A stretch of DNA of 6,138 bases, taken from the NCBI GenBank assembly GCA_030640885.1, contig DAOWIN010000004.1:1-6138 (forward strand), read 5' to 3'. Origin of the DNA: Candidatus Omnitrophota bacterium. GTDB taxonomy: Bacteria; Omnitrophota; 4484-213. Every line of letters begins with the position of its first letter. The stretch's first letter is position 1. Shown in pieces: positions 5,971-6,138 of the stretch. The position numbers and the translations under genes are program-made. The notes under the pieces were generated by a model that worked only from the letters and a program-made list of their open reading frames with translations, was not told the DNA's origin and did not search any database.

Positions 5971-6138
5971 TTATACCGCCCCTTCTAACAGCTTGCAAAT
6001 TTTTTCACGTTTCTGGTATATTTCTGCATCTATTTTAATAACTACAGGGAAAACACCCAAGCCTCTCTCATTTACCTTTTTAATTGTTTGTTCAGCTATT
6101 GCTTTCTCAACCCCGTTATTAAGGCAGGTAGCAATATA
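5971..6138 (-). CDS. C-terminal 55 codons of an unrecognised gene (runs off right edge)
   Basis: The frame is open from the window edge to TAA at 5973-5971, giving 55 residues beginning YIATCLNNGVEKAIAEQ and ending REKICKLLEGAV. The fragment reads as amphipathic helix, a short strand (GLGVFPVVIKID) and a second charged helix, which looks like a real protein end. I cannot assign a family. The stop lies 2 nt before the start of the exported-protein gene, and its last codons carry that gene's ribosome binding site. The two are therefore almost certainly in one operon and probably translationally coupled. The start and any export signal lie beyond the window. Confidence 0.75.
   Translation of the reverse strand, partial: YIATCLNNGVEKAIAEQTIKKVNERGLGVFPVVIKIDAEIYQKREKICKLLEGAV

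Noticed and set aside
5969..5998. Ten-residue N-terminal extension of the exported protein from TTG at 5998
   Set aside because: These bases are the end of the upstream coding frame, and the extension would spoil the compact signal peptide. The ATG at 5968 fits the 2-nt operon junction better.

Overview
This is a bacterial, AT-rich window in which every supportable gene lies on the minus strand. From the right edge leftward (the direction of transcription) the order is: the last 55 codons of an unrecognised gene; a 1022-residue exported protein of unknown family; tsaB, a subunit of the t6A37 tRNA-modification machinery; alr, PLP-dependent alanine racemase for cell-wall D-alanine; and the first 191 codons of ilvB, the acetolactate synthase large subunit. 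Alanine racemase and a classical Sec signal peptide show a peptidoglycan-making bacterium that exports proteins. The large orphan exported protein and the repeat-laden spacers make me think of an uncultured phylum such as Omnitrophota, but that is an impression, not something the sequence proves.

There appear to be at least three transcription units. The right-hand pair (partial gene and 1022-residue protein) is tightly coupled, with a 2-nt gap, and ends at a convincing intrinsic terminator at 2810-2850. Just beyond it is a good sigma70-type promoter (2784-2812) for tsaB and perhaps alr. ilvB has its own near-consensus promoter (582-610), placed so that the transcript should begin at or within a base or two of the ATG, i.e. 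leaderless. The three housekeeping genes share no obvious pathway.

The most unusual content is in the spacers. The alr-ilvB, tsaB-alr and 1022-residue-gene/tsaB spacers each hold a different imperfect inverted repeat whose two arms are themselves tandem arrays of 7- or 8-bp words. The words are unrelated between spacers (CCCAGTTT/CAGTTAC type, TAGCGTA type, CTNCAGG type), but the architecture is the same. The alr-ilvB spacer also has a 9-bp tandem array (GAGTTTATG) that copies the extreme 3' end of alr, stop codon included. The elements abut coding sequence: one arm includes the alr stop codon, one begins within a few bases of the tsaB stop, and one forms nearly all of the predicted tsaB 5' untranslated region. 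alr, tsaB and ilvB all lack a normally placed Shine-Dalgarno sequence, whereas the exported-protein gene has one.

No RNA genes, CRISPR arrays, insertion sequences or plus-strand genes were found.
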